Source of the DNA: Gallaecimonas mangrovi | GTDB lineage: Bacteria; Pseudomonadota; Gammaproteobacteria; Enterobacterales; Gallaecimonadaceae | DNA: 64,000 bases | Reading direction: 5' to 3' | NCBI RefSeq assembly: GCF_003367375.1 | Contig: NZ_CP031416.1 | Location: forward strand, 4,002,674 to 4,066,673 | Shown here: positions 25,177 through 34,013 of the stretch, piece by piece | How the letters are laid out: each line of letters begins with the position of its first letter | How positions within the stretch are numbered: position 1 is the stretch's first letter | Translations under genes and position numbers: made by a program | The notes under the pieces: generated by a model | Told to the model about the DNA's origin: nothing | What the model saw: only the letters and a program-made list of their open reading frames with translations | Databases searched by the model: none

Positions 25177-27716
25177 GCGCAAAGCATCAATGCGGCCTGC
25201 GACGTTGCCAAGGGGCTACACAACAGCTCGCCCTGGCCGTAAGAACAACCCAGGCTTTGCACCATATCGAGTTGACTGTCGTCTTCTATCCCGTGGGCAA
25301 TAAGCGGCACTTTCAGATAGCGAGACATGGCAATCACGGTTTGCAGCAAGCTTTTTCCCCGCTCGTGCTCCGAGATTTGTTTAAGAAAATGCGGGCTCAT
25401 TTTCAGCGCTTGGAAATGATGCTGCATCAACACCGACAAGGTGGCCGAGCCGGCGCCAAAATGGTCAAGCACCAAACCCACACCAATCTGGCTGAGTTCT
25501 TCCAATACTTTGTCGATAATGGTTGCCGACTGCACCAGCACATTTTCACGCACCTCAACCAGTAATTGCCCCGGTGAAAGCTCATGCCGACGCACCTCAT
25601 CTTTAAGGTGCTGCACAAACGCCGGGTTGTTAAGGCTGCGCACCGACAAATTGACCGACACAAACAGTGGATGCTCTGACATCTGGTGGCCCCAAATGCC
25701 AAGCTGGCGGCAAGCATGGCTAACCATTTGCGTATCAATGTCGACAATAATGCCGGTCTCTTCTGCCGCATCTAAAAACACATCCGGCGTTAACTCGCCG
25801 CCACCGGTACGTGGCCAACGGGCCAGGAGTTCAAAGCCTTGCAGCTTGCGCGATGGCAAACTGAAAATCGGTTGAAAAGCCGGGAAAATTTGCCCGCTTT
25901 CCACTGCTTGGCGCAGCGCATTTTGCAAACTAAAGCGGCTAACCAAACTCTCACGCATGGTGTCGTCAAAGAACACCGCCTGGCCACGGCCGCGGGCTTT
26001 TGCCTGATACATGGCGGTATCAGCGTCACGCAGCACTTCAGATGCATCCTTGTAACGGCGGTTAAGGTGGGCAATGCCCACAGAGCCGCCGCAAAAAACC
26101 TGTTGCTGCTGAATATCAAAAGGCTGATGCAAGGCAGCAATAATGCGCTGGGCAACGATGTTTACGTCTTCGTCGTGTTGCACGCAATCGAGCAGCACCA
26201 CAAATTCATCGCCCCCTAACCGCGCCACCATATCGGTTTCACGCACGCAGGCTTTTAGACGCTCGGACACTTGTGTCAGTAGCTGGTCACCGGCCAAATG
26301 CCCCATCGAATCGTTGATCATTTTAAAACGGTCAAGGTCGATAAAGGCCACCACATAGTGGCGGTTGGGGTAACGGCTCAAGGATTTCAAAACACGGTCA
26401 AGCTGGGTAGTAAAGAAGGTACGGTTGGCAAGGCCGGTCAGGGCGTCGTGCATGGCATCAAAGCGGTGGCGTTCGGCCAGGGCGGCCTTTTCCTGCATTT
26501 GCAAACGCAGGGCGCCATTGGCTACTTCCAGTTCACGGGTGCGCTCCGCCACCTTAAATTCAAGGTCACGCTTGGCGACTTCCAGCATTTCCCGATAACG
26601 GCGACGGCCAAGTGCTTCGGATACGGAGCGGGAAACAAAGGTAATAAGTTCTAGATCTTCGCGGCGATAGCGCTGGGAATTATCGTAACTCTGCACCACC
26701 AGCGCACCGATAATTTGGCCGTCCACAACCAAGGGACCACCCAGCCAATGAAAGGCTTCGGTGCCGGTGGGGTCAATTTCGCCAAGGTTAATCAGTTCAT
26801 CGCGCAGTTTGCGGGTCACCAATATGGCTTCACCGCTACGCATCAAGTATTCGGTTAGGCCTTTGGCCGGCTTTCGCGCTTGCGGCTTGGTCTGCTTTTG
26901 GTCAACAAAATACGGAAAGGTCAGGGTCGGGTCCGATTGCCCATCCAGCAGCGCAATATAAAAGTTTTTGGCGGCAATCAGCCGGGTAACTTGGTCATGC
27001 ACTTTGGCATAAAACAGCTGTGGATCGCCGTCGCTGTGGGCCAGTTCGGTCAGTTGCTGCATCACTGACTGGAAGGTTTCGGCCCTTTTGCGCTCTTGGA
27101 CTTCACGGCGCAGCATTTGGTTGCTTTCATGAAGAGCCTGGGTGCGCTCTAAGATTTGCTGTTCCAGCAGTTCACGGTGGCGGATCCGCTCAAGGGTGTT
27201 AGTAACCTGCCGAGCCACAAACATCAGCAGCTGTTTGTCGTCTTCGCTGTAGCGGGTTTTGGCGTCATAGCTTTGCACCACCATGGCACCGATAAGCTTG
27301 TTGTTGTGCTTGAGTGGAATACCCAGCCAGTCAACCGAACCAGAGCCGATGTGTTCAATCTCGCCTTTTTCCGCCAACTCCTTAAAGCCGTCTTCGCTTA
27401 ATAGCAGCGCATCGCCGTTACGCAGCATGTAACCGGTTAACCCGCGGTGCAGATCGGAAGAGCTGACGGTGTCTGGTGTCATGTGCGGATCAGCCATGTC
27501 CACCATATAAACCAGTTCTATGGTGTCATCGAACTCATGGTAAAGGGCAACATAAAAATTTTCTGCGGGCAGCAGGCTACCAATGATCTTGTGCACCTGA
27601 GGGAAAAACGAGGTGAGATCGGTGGTTTCGCTGGCGAGTTCAGCGATATCGAAAAGGGCATCCAATAAAACATCTTTGGCGCCCATGAGCAGCTTGCTTT
27701 CGTCCATGAGGCTCAA
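25173..27716 (-). CDS. GAF-GAF-GGDEF-EAL cyclic-di-GMP signalling protein
   Basis: An 847-residue cytoplasmic sensor. Two similar GAF domains (about 20-180 and 220-375), each ending in a near-identical [20 protein letters not shown] stretch and followed by a coiled-coil linker (residues 185-212 and 372-415). GGDEF is intact at 501-505 with an RxxD inhibitory site at 492-495, so diguanylate cyclase activity is likely. The EAL domain (about 595-840) is degenerate: the EAL signature reads ELL (629-631) and the DDFGTG loop reads DHFGAG (751-756). Phosphodiesterase activity may therefore be lost or altered. The gene ends tail-to-tail with rep, sharing overlapping stop codons. Confidence 0.92.
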   Translation of the reverse strand: MSLMDESKLLMGAKDVLLDALFDIAELASETTDLTSFFPQVHKIIGSLLPAENFYVALYHEFDDTIELVYMVDMADPHMTPDTVSSSDLHRGLTGYMLRNGDALLLSEDGFKELAEKGEIEHIGSGSVDWLGIPLKHNNKLIGAMVVQSYDAKTRYSEDDKQLLMFVARQVTNTLERIRHRELLEQQILERTQALHESNQMLRREVQERKRAETFQSVMQQLTELAHSDGDPQLFYAKVHDQVTRLIAAKNFYIALLDGQSDPTLTFPYFVDQKQTKPQARKPAKGLTEYLMRSGEAILVTRKLRDELINLGEIDPTGTEAFHWLGGPLVVDGQIIGALVVQSYDNSQRYRREDLELITFVSRSVSEALGRRRYREMLEVAKRDLEFKVAERTRELEVANGALRLQMQEKAALAERHRFDAMHDALTGLANRTFFTTQLDRVLKSLSRYPNRHYVVAFIDLDRFKMINDSMGHLAGDQLLTQVSERLKACVRETDMVARLGGDEFVVLLDCVQHDEDVNIVAQRIIAALHQPFDIQQQQVFCGGSVGIAHLNRRYKDASEVLRDADTAMYQAKARGRGQAVFFDDTMRESLVSRFSLQNALRQAVESGQIFPAFQPIFSLPSRKLQGFELLARWPRTGGGELTPDVFLDAAEETGIIVDIDTQMVSHACRQLGIWGHQMSEHPLFVSVNLSVRSLNNPAFVQHLKDEVRRHELSPGQLLVEVRENVLVQSATIIDKVLEELSQIGVGLVLDHFGAGSATLSVLMQHHFQALKMSPHFLKQISEHERGKSLLQTVIAMSRYLKVPLIAHGIEDDSQLDMVQSLGCSYGQGELLCSPLATSQAALMLCA

Positions 27717-27828
27717 ATTCTGTCGCGGGCCTGTGAAAGGCGGTCAGGTTTTTTAGCACAAAAATTAGGCACTTCTCAACACTTCCCTGCTCAGAAAGCC
27801 AAATATGATGACATTTATGAGACGCGCT

Positions 27829-28239
27829 TCACTGGTCAGCCATATATTTGATTGCAGCAGTGATTTCCTGCTTAGTGCAGTTCATGCAAGCGCCCTTGGC
27901 AGGCATGGCATTAAAGCCATTAACCGCATGCGCTAGCAAGGTATCCATGCCTTTGGCCAAGCGAGGTTGCCAATCGGCTTGGTTATGGGCTTTGGGCGCA
28001 TTAAGGGCGCCGGTGCCATGGCACGCAAAGCATGCACTTTGATAAACCTGTTCGCCGCTGCGGCCACTGGCCGTTGTGGTTTTTGTTTGCTGGCCTTCAA
28101 TTTTGACTTCGCCAACGGGCTTTATCCGCTCAGTAATGGCCTGTTTGGTTAAACTGTCATCACCTGCTTGGGCGTAGCCTGCCGTTAAAAAGAACAGTCC
28201 CAGAAAAAAAACACCCAAAATCCGCTTATTTGTTGTCAT
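27829..28239 (-). CDS. Cytochrome c5-like class I c-type cytochrome
   Basis: Periplasmic monohaem electron carrier, 136 residues. Signal peptide at 1-25 (AGYAQAG). The haem-binding CFACH is at about 69-73 and the axial Met is probably in AMPAKGACMNC. The extra Cys pair (CMNC) near the C-terminus is a cytochrome c5 hallmark. The segment before the haem (residues 26-60) is polar and flexible. Lies upstream of the tRNA cluster on the opposite strand. Its redox partner cannot be told from the context. Confidence 0.88.
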   Translation of the reverse strand: MTTNKRILGVFFLGLFFLTAGYAQAGDDSLTKQAITERIKPVGEVKIEGQQTKTTTASGRSGEQVYQSACFACHGTGALNAPKAHNQADWQPRLAKGMDTLLAHAVNGFNAMPAKGACMNCTKQEITAAIKYMADQ

Positions 28240-28328
28240 TACTGCCTTCCTTTATGTCTTTTCATTGACCAGCTTGGCCAGAAAGTAGCCGAACGGGCAT
28301 TTTTAAGCATTTTTTTCCTGCTTGGCCA

Positions 28329-28357
28329 TAGACGACCCCATACCAGGTCAGTATTAT
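28329..28357 (+). promoter_or_regulatory. Promoter of the tRNA-Arg-His-Pro operon
   Basis: A -35-like TAGACG (28329-28334), a 17-base spacer and a -10 TATTAT (28352-28357) are followed by a GC-rich stretch (GCGCTCGCCGG), as in stringently controlled stable-RNA promoters. Confidence 0.6.
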
Positions 28358-28374
28358 ATGCGCTCGCCGGTCGG

Positions 28375-28451
<77 letters not shown>

Positions 28452-28481
28452 TCCCGATAAAATATGGCAGCAAGAATTTTT

Positions 28482-28558
28482 GGTGGGCGTAGCTCAGTTG
28501 GTAGAGCCCCGGATTGTGATTCCGGTTGTCGTGGGTTCAAGTCCCATCGTCCACCCCA
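28482..28558 (+). tRNA. tRNA-His (GTG)
   Basis: A 77-nt cloverleaf with the extra G at -1 characteristic of tRNA-His (paired to C73), acceptor GTGGGCG/CGTCCAC with one G-U pair, anticodon GTG in GATTGTGATTC, and encoded CCA. Second of three, 30 bases after tRNA-Arg. Confidence 0.97.
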
Positions 28559-28564
28559 TTATTT

Positions 28565-28641
<77 letters not shown>

Positions 28642-28650
28642 CTTTAAAAA

Positions 28651-28675
28651 AAGCTCGCAGTTGCGGGCTTTTTTA
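28651..28675 (+). terminator. Terminator of the tRNA operon
   Basis: AAGCTCGCA pairs with TGCGGGCTT (one T-G pair, loop of two), followed by a T-run, just after tRNA-Pro. Confidence 0.85.
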
Positions 28676-28701
28676 TTGCCCGCTGTCCGGGCATCCCCAA
28701 T

Positions 28702-28728
28702 AAAAAAGGGCCTTTCGGCCCCTTTTTT
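28702..28728 (-). terminator. dsbA terminator
   Basis: GGGCC/GGCCC hairpin (28708-28721) with an A-run on the left and a T-run on the right. On the minus strand it directly follows the dsbA stop (28732). Confidence 0.85.
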
Positions 28729-28731
28729 ATA

Positions 28732-29340
28732 TCAGTCTTTTTTCTTCAGCAAATAATCAACTAGCTGGAACAGTTCTTCTTTAGACGTTACTGAACCATT
28801 GTTGACCTTGTACTTGCCGTTGATGATAAGGGTTGGCACGCCGCGGATATTAGCGCTTTCGGTATTGCGCTCCATCTGTGCCAAACGGCCGTTTACAGAG
28901 AAAGAATTCACGGCAGAGTCAAAATCTTCACCGGGTACGCCAGCAGACACGAAGATATTACGGATGTCATCCATACCGGTAATGCGTACGTGGTCTTTGT
29001 GGATAGCGTCGAACATTTTCGGCACCACTTTCTTTTCTACACCCAGCAGTTCCATTACCGCGTAGGAACGTGACAGCTCAACGCCGATTTTGCCACCAAG
29101 AAAATCCACGTGGTTACGGGTGAATTTTACGTCTTTAGGTAGCTGCGCTTCGAGTTCTTCAACAATGGGTTCAAAGTGGTAGCAATGGGGGCACAGAAAC
29201 GAAAAATATTCGGTTACCTCTGGCTGTGCTGTCGGGGCCGCCATTTTAACGACGTCGTAGTTTTCCCCTTCTTTAAAGTCTTGCGCAAAGGCTAAAGGAA
29301 CTAGGCACAGGGCAACCAGGCCCAACAACAAATTCTTCAT
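28732..29340 (-). CDS. dsbA: Thiol:disulfide interchange protein DsbA
   Basis: Periplasmic oxidase that inserts disulfide bonds into secreted proteins and is reoxidised by DsbB. 202 residues. Signal peptide (1-19, ending AFAQ). The active-site CPHC at 50-53 lies in the thioredoxin segment FSFLCPHCYHFEP. The helical insertion and the cis-Pro (GVPTLIINGKY) are present. Length is near the E. coli 208. In E. coli dsbA follows srkA directly in one operon; here srkA lies upstream on the same strand but 274 bases away, so a separate promoter is likely. Confidence 0.96.
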   Translation of the reverse strand: MKNLLLGLVALCLVPLAFAQDFKEGENYDVVKMAAPTAQPEVTEYFSFLCPHCYHFEPIVEELEAQLPKDVKFTRNHVDFLGGKIGVELSRSYAVMELLGVEKKVVPKMFDAIHKDHVRITGMDDIRNIFVSAGVPGEDFDSAVNSFSVNGRLAQMERNTESANIRGVPTLIINGKYKVNNGSVTSKEELFQLVDYLLKKKD

Positions 29341-29614
29341 GTGATCCCTCGGGAATGGCTTTTAAACTAGCCTATCATACAAAACATCGTCTCTATGGCA
29401 GCGACGATGCACTGAAAGTTTCATTATTTTTTATCAGCCAGGTACTTAACCAACGCTAATAATGCGTTCTGCTATTGCCCTCTATGCAATGATGCAGCGC
29501 CTTCTAAAGAAAGGCCGTCACCTTTGCAGCAGCTCGCAGAGAGGCGCTAAAAACCCGCACAAAAATTCAGGTTTTCATCACCTTACATAGCCAGGCTCTA
29601 AAACTGGCACAGCC
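29341..29614 (-). promoter_or_regulatory. srkA-dsbA intergenic region with a 7-bp hairpin
   Basis: A 274-base gap without a plausible gene. CATCGTC (29385-29391) and GACGATG (29403-29409) form a perfect stem about 45-70 bases upstream of the dsbA start. TATGAT-like and TAAAAAAT-like -10 elements lie nearby, but I cannot choose a promoter. No CpxR box of the E. coli type is evident. Confidence 0.35.
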
Positions 29615-30601
29615 TCAGAAACCGGTCAACAAACGCAGCGGCGGTTCGTTAAGTGCGGCCAAACTTTCCTTAAAGTTCAGCACTTGGTTCTCCCAATGCC
29701 GGGGTTCAGCAAACCAGGGAAAAGCCAGCGGAAAGGCCGGGTCGCCCCAACGCAGCGCCAACCAACCTAGATGCTGCACTTGCCTGAGCGCCTGTAGGGG
29801 GGCCACCAGTTGCAGTTGGCGGCTGTCAAAATCCATAAACTGCTCATAGGCTTCCACCAACACCGCCAACTGGCTTTCCTGTTCGTGGCGACTGCCGGAC
29901 AGCAACATCCATAAGTCCTGCATGGCCGGCCCCTGGCGTGCATCATCCAAGTCCAGAACAAACAGCCCCTGGCTACCTTCTAAAAAGTTACCGGCATGGC
30001 AGTCACCGTGTAAGCGCAGGCTGGGAACTTGCACCTTGGCAAAGGCCTGCAACGTGGCATCAACCAAGGGTTTTAAGATGGCGTCTAATGGGGCGCGCAG
30101 GTAATCCGGAATGTGCTGGCATTGGCCAATGGCCGCCACAGCGTTGGCCAGTAAAACCTCTGGGTCTAAGGCTTCACGATAGCGAAAAGCCTTGGCGCTA
30201 CCCTGCTGATGTAGCCGGCCAAGATATTGGCCTAAGGTGTCGAGGGTATCGAGGTTGGCGATTTCCACCGGCCGGCCACCAACCGACCGATAAAGCGCCA
30301 AGCGGTAGCCCTGGCTTTGATGCAGGCTTTGGCCTTGATGAATGGCAGGAGCGACCACTGGCACTTCCGCGGCGGCCAGTTCAGCGGCAAAGTCATGTTC
30401 TTCTTGGATCTGCTCGTTGCTCCAGCGTCCTGGCCGGTAAAACTTCACCACCCAGCGCTGGCGGTCGTCGTCTAAAAACTGGTAAACCCGGTTCTCGAAC
30501 GAATTGAGGGGCAAGAGCCCAGAACTCACCCAAATGCCCAGCTCTTCTAGGGCGTTAAGGATGGTATCTGGGGTGAGATCAGAAAAATCAAAATGCGACA
30601 T
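29615..30601 (-). CDS. srkA: Stress response Ser/Thr kinase SrkA (YihE, RdoA)
   Basis: APH-fold protein kinase that counteracts stress-induced death in E. coli. 328 residues from the ATG at 30601, exactly the E. coli length; the longer frame to 30619 adds six residues without support. N-terminal lobe with ENRVYQF and VVKFYRPGRW (the kinase Lys); catalytic loop HGDCHAGN near 200; metal-binding VLDLDDARQGP near 215-225. All catalytic elements are intact. The position upstream of dsbA on the same strand repeats the E. coli neighbourhood. Confidence 0.95.
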   Translation of the reverse strand: MSHFDFSDLTPDTILNALEELGIWVSSGLLPLNSFENRVYQFLDDDRQRWVVKFYRPGRWSNEQIQEEHDFAAELAAAEVPVVAPAIHQGQSLHQSQGYRLALYRSVGGRPVEIANLDTLDTLGQYLGRLHQQGSAKAFRYREALDPEVLLANAVAAIGQCQHIPDYLRAPLDAILKPLVDATLQAFAKVQVPSLRLHGDCHAGNFLEGSQGLFVLDLDDARQGPAMQDLWMLLSGSRHEQESQLAVLVEAYEQFMDFDSRQLQLVAPLQALRQVQHLGWLALRWGDPAFPLAFPWFAEPRHWENQVLNFKESLAALNEPPLRLLTGF

Positions 30602-30664
30602 CGGCGCTCTCAAAAACAAAGACAGTCCATTATCGGCGCAACGGGCCGCGGATTCGACCGCCTT

Positions 30665-31312
30665 TTAAGAACGCCGCTCGGATTTGTGGCCCAAATATCC
30701 CACCACATCTTCTGTTACCCCAAGCAGCGCCAAAATTTGCTGTTGGGCCGCCTGTAAAATCCGCCGCTGCTCTTCCGGGTCGCTAATCACCCGCGCCATG
30801 GTCACCGCCCCGACCAAAGACGCCAAAATCGCTCTGGCCTTATCGCGAATATGGGCCGGGCCATCCTGGGCTTTGTGCAGGCGGTTAAGGGCTTTTATAC
30901 GCCGCTCCAGCATGTCGCGAAGGTGCTCGTAGGAGCTTTGAAACAAGTCGCGAATACGGGCGTTATCATTACCGATTTCATTAAACAGCACCGCTTCTGG
31001 CCCCGGCAATTGCGGGCTACCAGATTGACGCAGCCCCCAGTAATTAGCCGCCAGGGCAATCAGCTTTTTCACTGACAGCGGCGCCTTTACCAACCTTGAG
31101 CGACCATTATCTTTTAATGTTTCCAAAAAAGAGGCAGAGTAAAGGGCCTCTTTGGAATCAAAATGCGCATAAAAGGCGCCATGGGTCATCTGGGCTTCCT
31201 TCATGATTTGGTTGATGGAAACCTTCTCAAAGCCATGGCGAGCAAACAGCTCGGTGGCGGATGCAATGATCCGGGCCCGGGACTTGGCCTTATGGCCCTT
31301 GGCGTAAGGCAT
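30665..31312 (-). CDS. TetR-family regulator, divergent from fabF
   Basis: 215 residues. HTH: RIIASATELFARHGFEKVSINQIMKEAQMTHGAFYAHFDSKEALYSASF, typical of the subgroup resembling regulators of drug-efflux and lipid genes. Start at 31312 with AAGGA 7 bases upstream. The 101-base divergent promoter region with fabF contains AT-rich near-palindromic sequence, so it probably regulates itself and fabF. Ligand unknown; an acyl-CoA or antibiotic effector would fit but is not shown. Confidence 0.87.
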   Translation of the reverse strand: MPYAKGHKAKSRARIIASATELFARHGFEKVSINQIMKEAQMTHGAFYAHFDSKEALYSASFLETLKDNGRSRLVKAPLSVKKLIALAANYWGLRQSGSPQLPGPEAVLFNEIGNDNARIRDLFQSSYEHLRDMLERRIKALNRLHKAQDGPAHIRDKARAILASLVGAVTMARVISDPEEQRRILQAAQQQILALLGVTEDVVGYLGHKSERRS

Positions 31313-31413
31313 AGGCGTATCCTTCTTTATCCCCTCGTAAATATTACCTTGATCATATGGTGCCGAACGTTAGGGTTTTGAGCACATAAAAGCAGTGCTG
31401 TGGAGAATCCCCC

Positions 31414-32685
31414 ATGAACTCACCTATCGTAATTACCGGCATGGGCATGGTCAGCCCTCTGGGCTGCGGCGTCAAGACAGTCTGGCAAAGACTGACCGCC
31501 GGTCAGTCCGGTCTGGGCTTTATCGACCGCTTCGACACCACCGACTTTCCCATCAAAATTGCAGGCTTGGTGCCGACTATTGAACAAGACAGCGAAGCCG
31601 GTTTTGACGTTGATGCCGTGGTTGAACCCAAGGAACGTAAAAAACTCGACCCCTTTACCGTCTATGCCCTGGCGGCGGCTAAAGAAGCGCTGGCCCAAGC
31701 GGGTTGGAACCCACAAACCGACGAAGACCAGCAAGCTACCGCCACCATTATTGGTACCGGCATCGGCGGCTTTACCACCATTACCAGCGCCCAGAAAACC
31801 TTAGACAGCCGTGGTTACAAACGTTTGTCACCCTTTACGGTACCGGCGTTCTTAGCCAACTTGGCCGCGGGTAACCTGTCGATTAAGTACGGCTTTAAAG
31901 GCCCGCTTGGCGCCCCGGTAACCGCTTGCGCCGCTGGCGTACAGGCGATTGGCGATGGCATGCGCCTTATTCGTTCTGGCGAAGCCAAAGTGGCCTTGGT
32001 TGGCGGCACCGAGTCTTGTGTCGACCCGCTTTCTCTGGCCAGCTTTAACGCCCTTAAGGCGTTATCGACTCAAGCCGACAACCCAGCCACCGCCTCGCGC
32101 CCCTTTGATGCTGACCGCGCCGGTTTTGTCATGGGCGAGGGTGCCGGCCTGATGGTTATCGAAACCTTGGAACATGCCCTGGCGCGTGGCGCTAAACCGC
32201 TGGCCATCATTAGCGGCTATGGCACCAGTTCGGATGCGCACCATATTACCTCCGGCCCAGAAGACGGCGCCGGCGCTGCCAACGCGGTGCGCCGGGCGCT
32301 CAGCATGGCTGACCTAAAACCTGAAGACATTCATTACGTTAATGCGCACGCCACCTCGACCCCGGTCGGTGACCGGGCAGAAGTCGCCAGCTTGCGCAAT
32401 GTCTTTGGTGACAAACTGCCAAGCGTGCCGGTGTCATCGACCAAGTCGGCCACAGGCCACTTGCTTGGCGCCGCAGGCGGTGTGGAAAGCATTTTCACCA
32501 CCATGGCAGTGATAAACGACCTGCTACCGCCAACCTTGAATTTGGCTAAGGTCGACGACACCATGACCGACATGGACTTGGTGCCGAACAAGGCCCGTAG
32601 CCAAAAGGTTCAACACGCGGTGTGTAACGGTTTTGGCTTCGGCGGCGTTAACGCGGCGCTGATTGTGAGCAAACTGCCGGCGTAA
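31414..32685 (+). CDS. fabF: Beta-ketoacyl-ACP synthase II (FabF-like), stand-alone
   Basis: Condenses malonyl-ACP with acyl-ACP in fatty acid elongation. 423 residues with a complete thiolase-fold triad: Cys in VTACAAGVQAI (about 170), His in NAHATSTPVGD (about 312), and Lys/His in KSATGHLLGAAGG (about 345-350). GGAGA lies 7 bases before the ATG. The gene is not in the usual fab cluster; its only neighbour is a divergent TetR regulator, suggesting a regulated or inhibitor-tolerant second isozyme. FabF is chosen over FabB from length and sequence style; a specialised role is possible. Confidence 0.88.
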   Translation: MNSPIVITGMGMVSPLGCGVKTVWQRLTAGQSGLGFIDRFDTTDFPIKIAGLVPTIEQDSEAGFDVDAVVEPKERKKLDPFTVYALAAAKEALAQAGWNPQTDEDQQATATIIGTGIGGFTTITSAQKTLDSRGYKRLSPFTVPAFLANLAAGNLSIKYGFKGPLGAPVTACAAGVQAIGDGMRLIRSGEAKVALVGGTESCVDPLSLASFNALKALSTQADNPATASRPFDADRAGFVMGEGAGLMVIETLEHALARGAKPLAIISGYGTSSDAHHITSGPEDGAGAANAVRRALSMADLKPEDIHYVNAHATSTPVGDRAEVASLRNVFGDKLPSVPVSSTKSATGHLLGAAGGVESIFTTMAVINDLLPPTLNLAKVDDTMTDMDLVPNKARSQKVQHAVCNGFGFGGVNAALIVSKLPA

Positions 32686-32695
32686 CCCGCCGGTC

Positions 32696-32726
32696 AAAAA
32701 AGCCCGCCTGATGGCGGGCTTTTTTA
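32696..32726. terminator. Bidirectional terminator after fabF
   Basis: AGCCCGCC/GGCGGGCT stem, TGAT loop, A-run and T-run either side. Serves fabF and the minus-strand TIGR02647 gene (stop 32724). Confidence 0.92.
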
Positions 32727-32978
32727 TTCAGTAAAGAGCGCGGGTTCTGAGGTCAAAATGGTGAGCGCCAACTGCAAATGTTCAACTGTTTCACGGCCAA
32801 GCTCGGTGAGATAACCGCCATCAGCCTGGCTGATAAGGTCCTTTTTATACAAACGCTCTGTAGCGGCAATTAAGGCCGGGGCCGCATCGTTATGCACCTT
32901 GATGCCGGCTTGCAGTGAATCCAAGGAAAAGCGGCTTAGAATAGCGATTTCATCCAGTAGGGCTTGGGAAAGGGCCAT
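32724..32978 (-). CDS. TIGR02647 family small protein
   Basis: 84 residues. The layout, a DEIAILSRFSLDSLQAGIKVH opening, a middle ERLYKKDLISQADGGYLT and TELGRETVEHLQLAL, agrees with the short TIGR02647 family of gammaproteobacteria, which looks like a degenerate winged-helix (GGYLT as wing). Function unknown. The reading frame at 32950-33132 that overlaps its start has no support. Single-gene unit between two terminators. Confidence 0.75.
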   Translation of the reverse strand: MALSQALLDEIAILSRFSLDSLQAGIKVHNDAAPALIAATERLYKKDLISQADGGYLTELGRETVEHLQLALTILTSEPALFTE

Positions 32979-33095
32979 GGTTATTGTCTCTTGTTAGCTG
33001 CCAATCTGGCTGGGTATTCAATACATAGCAGTTAGCCGCAAAGGTTGCCCAAACCAAGGCGCTACGATTCAGCCAAGCAGTTATCTTTGTTTCAT

Positions 33096-33124
33096 AAAAA
33101 AGCCCGCCAAATGGCGGGCTTTTT
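33096..33124 (-). terminator. yceI-like gene terminator
   Basis: AAAAAGCCCGCC/GGCGGGCTTTTT hairpin with AAAT loop, just after the YceI-family stop (33139) on the minus strand. Confidence 0.88.
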
Positions 33125-33138
33125 CCGTGCATCGGGTC

Positions 33139-33720
33139 TTACTTAGCCGCTTCGGCTTCAGTAGAAATGCGAATGGTGATGGCGTCGCTGACGTAAGGCA
33201 CGTATTTGGCCAAGCCAAATTCAGAACGCTTAATGGTAGTAGTGGCATCAAAACCAATGGCAGGTACTTTGGCCATGGGGTGAATACCTTCTTTGTTCAG
33301 GGTAGCGTGCAGCACGACGTTTTTGCTATGGCCTTTAATGGTCAGCTTGCCATAAACGTCATATTTCTTGCCGCCCTTGGCTTCTACCTTGGTGCTTTTG
33401 AAGGTAGCGGTTGGGAATTTGCTAACGTCAAAGTAGTCAGCTTCCAAGAATTCTGCGGTCAGCGCCGGTACGTGAGTATCGACGGTTTTTACCGGAATGG
33501 TGACATCAACACTGGATTTAGCAGGTGCTTTGTCATCGAAGTTGATGGTACCGGTCACATTAGAAAAATCAGCAGTCGGGTTAGAAAAACCGAAGTGATT
33601 CCAAGACACGACTACGCTGGTGTGAGTAGGGTCCATTTGGTAGGTTTTAGTGGCCGCCATGGCACCCATGCTGATTGTGCTTGCCAAGATCACCAGTGCC
33701 AGATTTGCTTTCTTAAACAT
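33139..33720 (-). CDS. YceI-family periplasmic lipid-binding protein
   Basis: 193 residues. Signal peptide 1-22 (GAMAATK). The mature domain begins YQMDPTHTSVVVSWNHFGFSNPTADF and continues with the lipocalin-like beta-barrel marks DVTIPVKTVDTH, LEADYFDVSKFPTATFKSTKVE, YGKLTIKGHSKNVVL and IKRSEFGLAKYVP. The family binds isoprenoid/polyprenyl chains in the periplasm, and its exact role is unsettled. Start at 33720, with GGAGTGA 8 bases upstream; the longer frame to 33819 is untypical and rejected. Monocistronic, divergent from the MFS gene. Confidence 0.92.
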   Translation of the reverse strand: MFKKANLALVILASTISMGAMAATKTYQMDPTHTSVVVSWNHFGFSNPTADFSNVTGTINFDDKAPAKSSVDVTIPVKTVDTHVPALTAEFLEADYFDVSKFPTATFKSTKVEAKGGKKYDVYGKLTIKGHSKNVVLHATLNKEGIHPMAKVPAIGFDATTTIKRSEFGLAKYVPYVSDAITIRISTEAEAAK

Positions 33721-34013
33721 GTGCAGATTCACTCCATTTGCTTTAGTCCGGCTTTGGGCTTTAACAACTCCACCTTCAGCCACCGTTATTAACATACTAC
33801 TGTCGAATAGAATGGCCACAATGGCTAAATATTCAATCTAAGGTTCTAAAAAATAGAATGGTTTGGCGCCCATTGCTGTTATTTCAGGCAGCTGCAACCC
33901 CGTTCAACTGTACATAAACATAATCAAAACTTATAAATGAGGTAACAACCATATATTAGATTGATAGAGGCGAAAGCTTTAAAATAGCCATACACTTTTC
34001 GCGGTACCCCCTC
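33721..34013. other. Non-coding divergent region between YceI and MFS genes
   Basis: 293 bases, AT-rich in the right half, holding two divergent promoters that I cannot place exactly. The sequence GAATAGAATGG near 33805-33816 recurs as AATAGAATGG near 33851-33861. No gene or hairpin with a T-run is seen. Confidence 0.4.

Noticed and set aside
32787-32795. TGTTTCACG, resembling half of a parS site
   Set aside because: Only one half of the 16-bp palindrome is present and it lies inside the TIGR02647 gene. I saw no complete parS by eye, although the search was not exhaustive.
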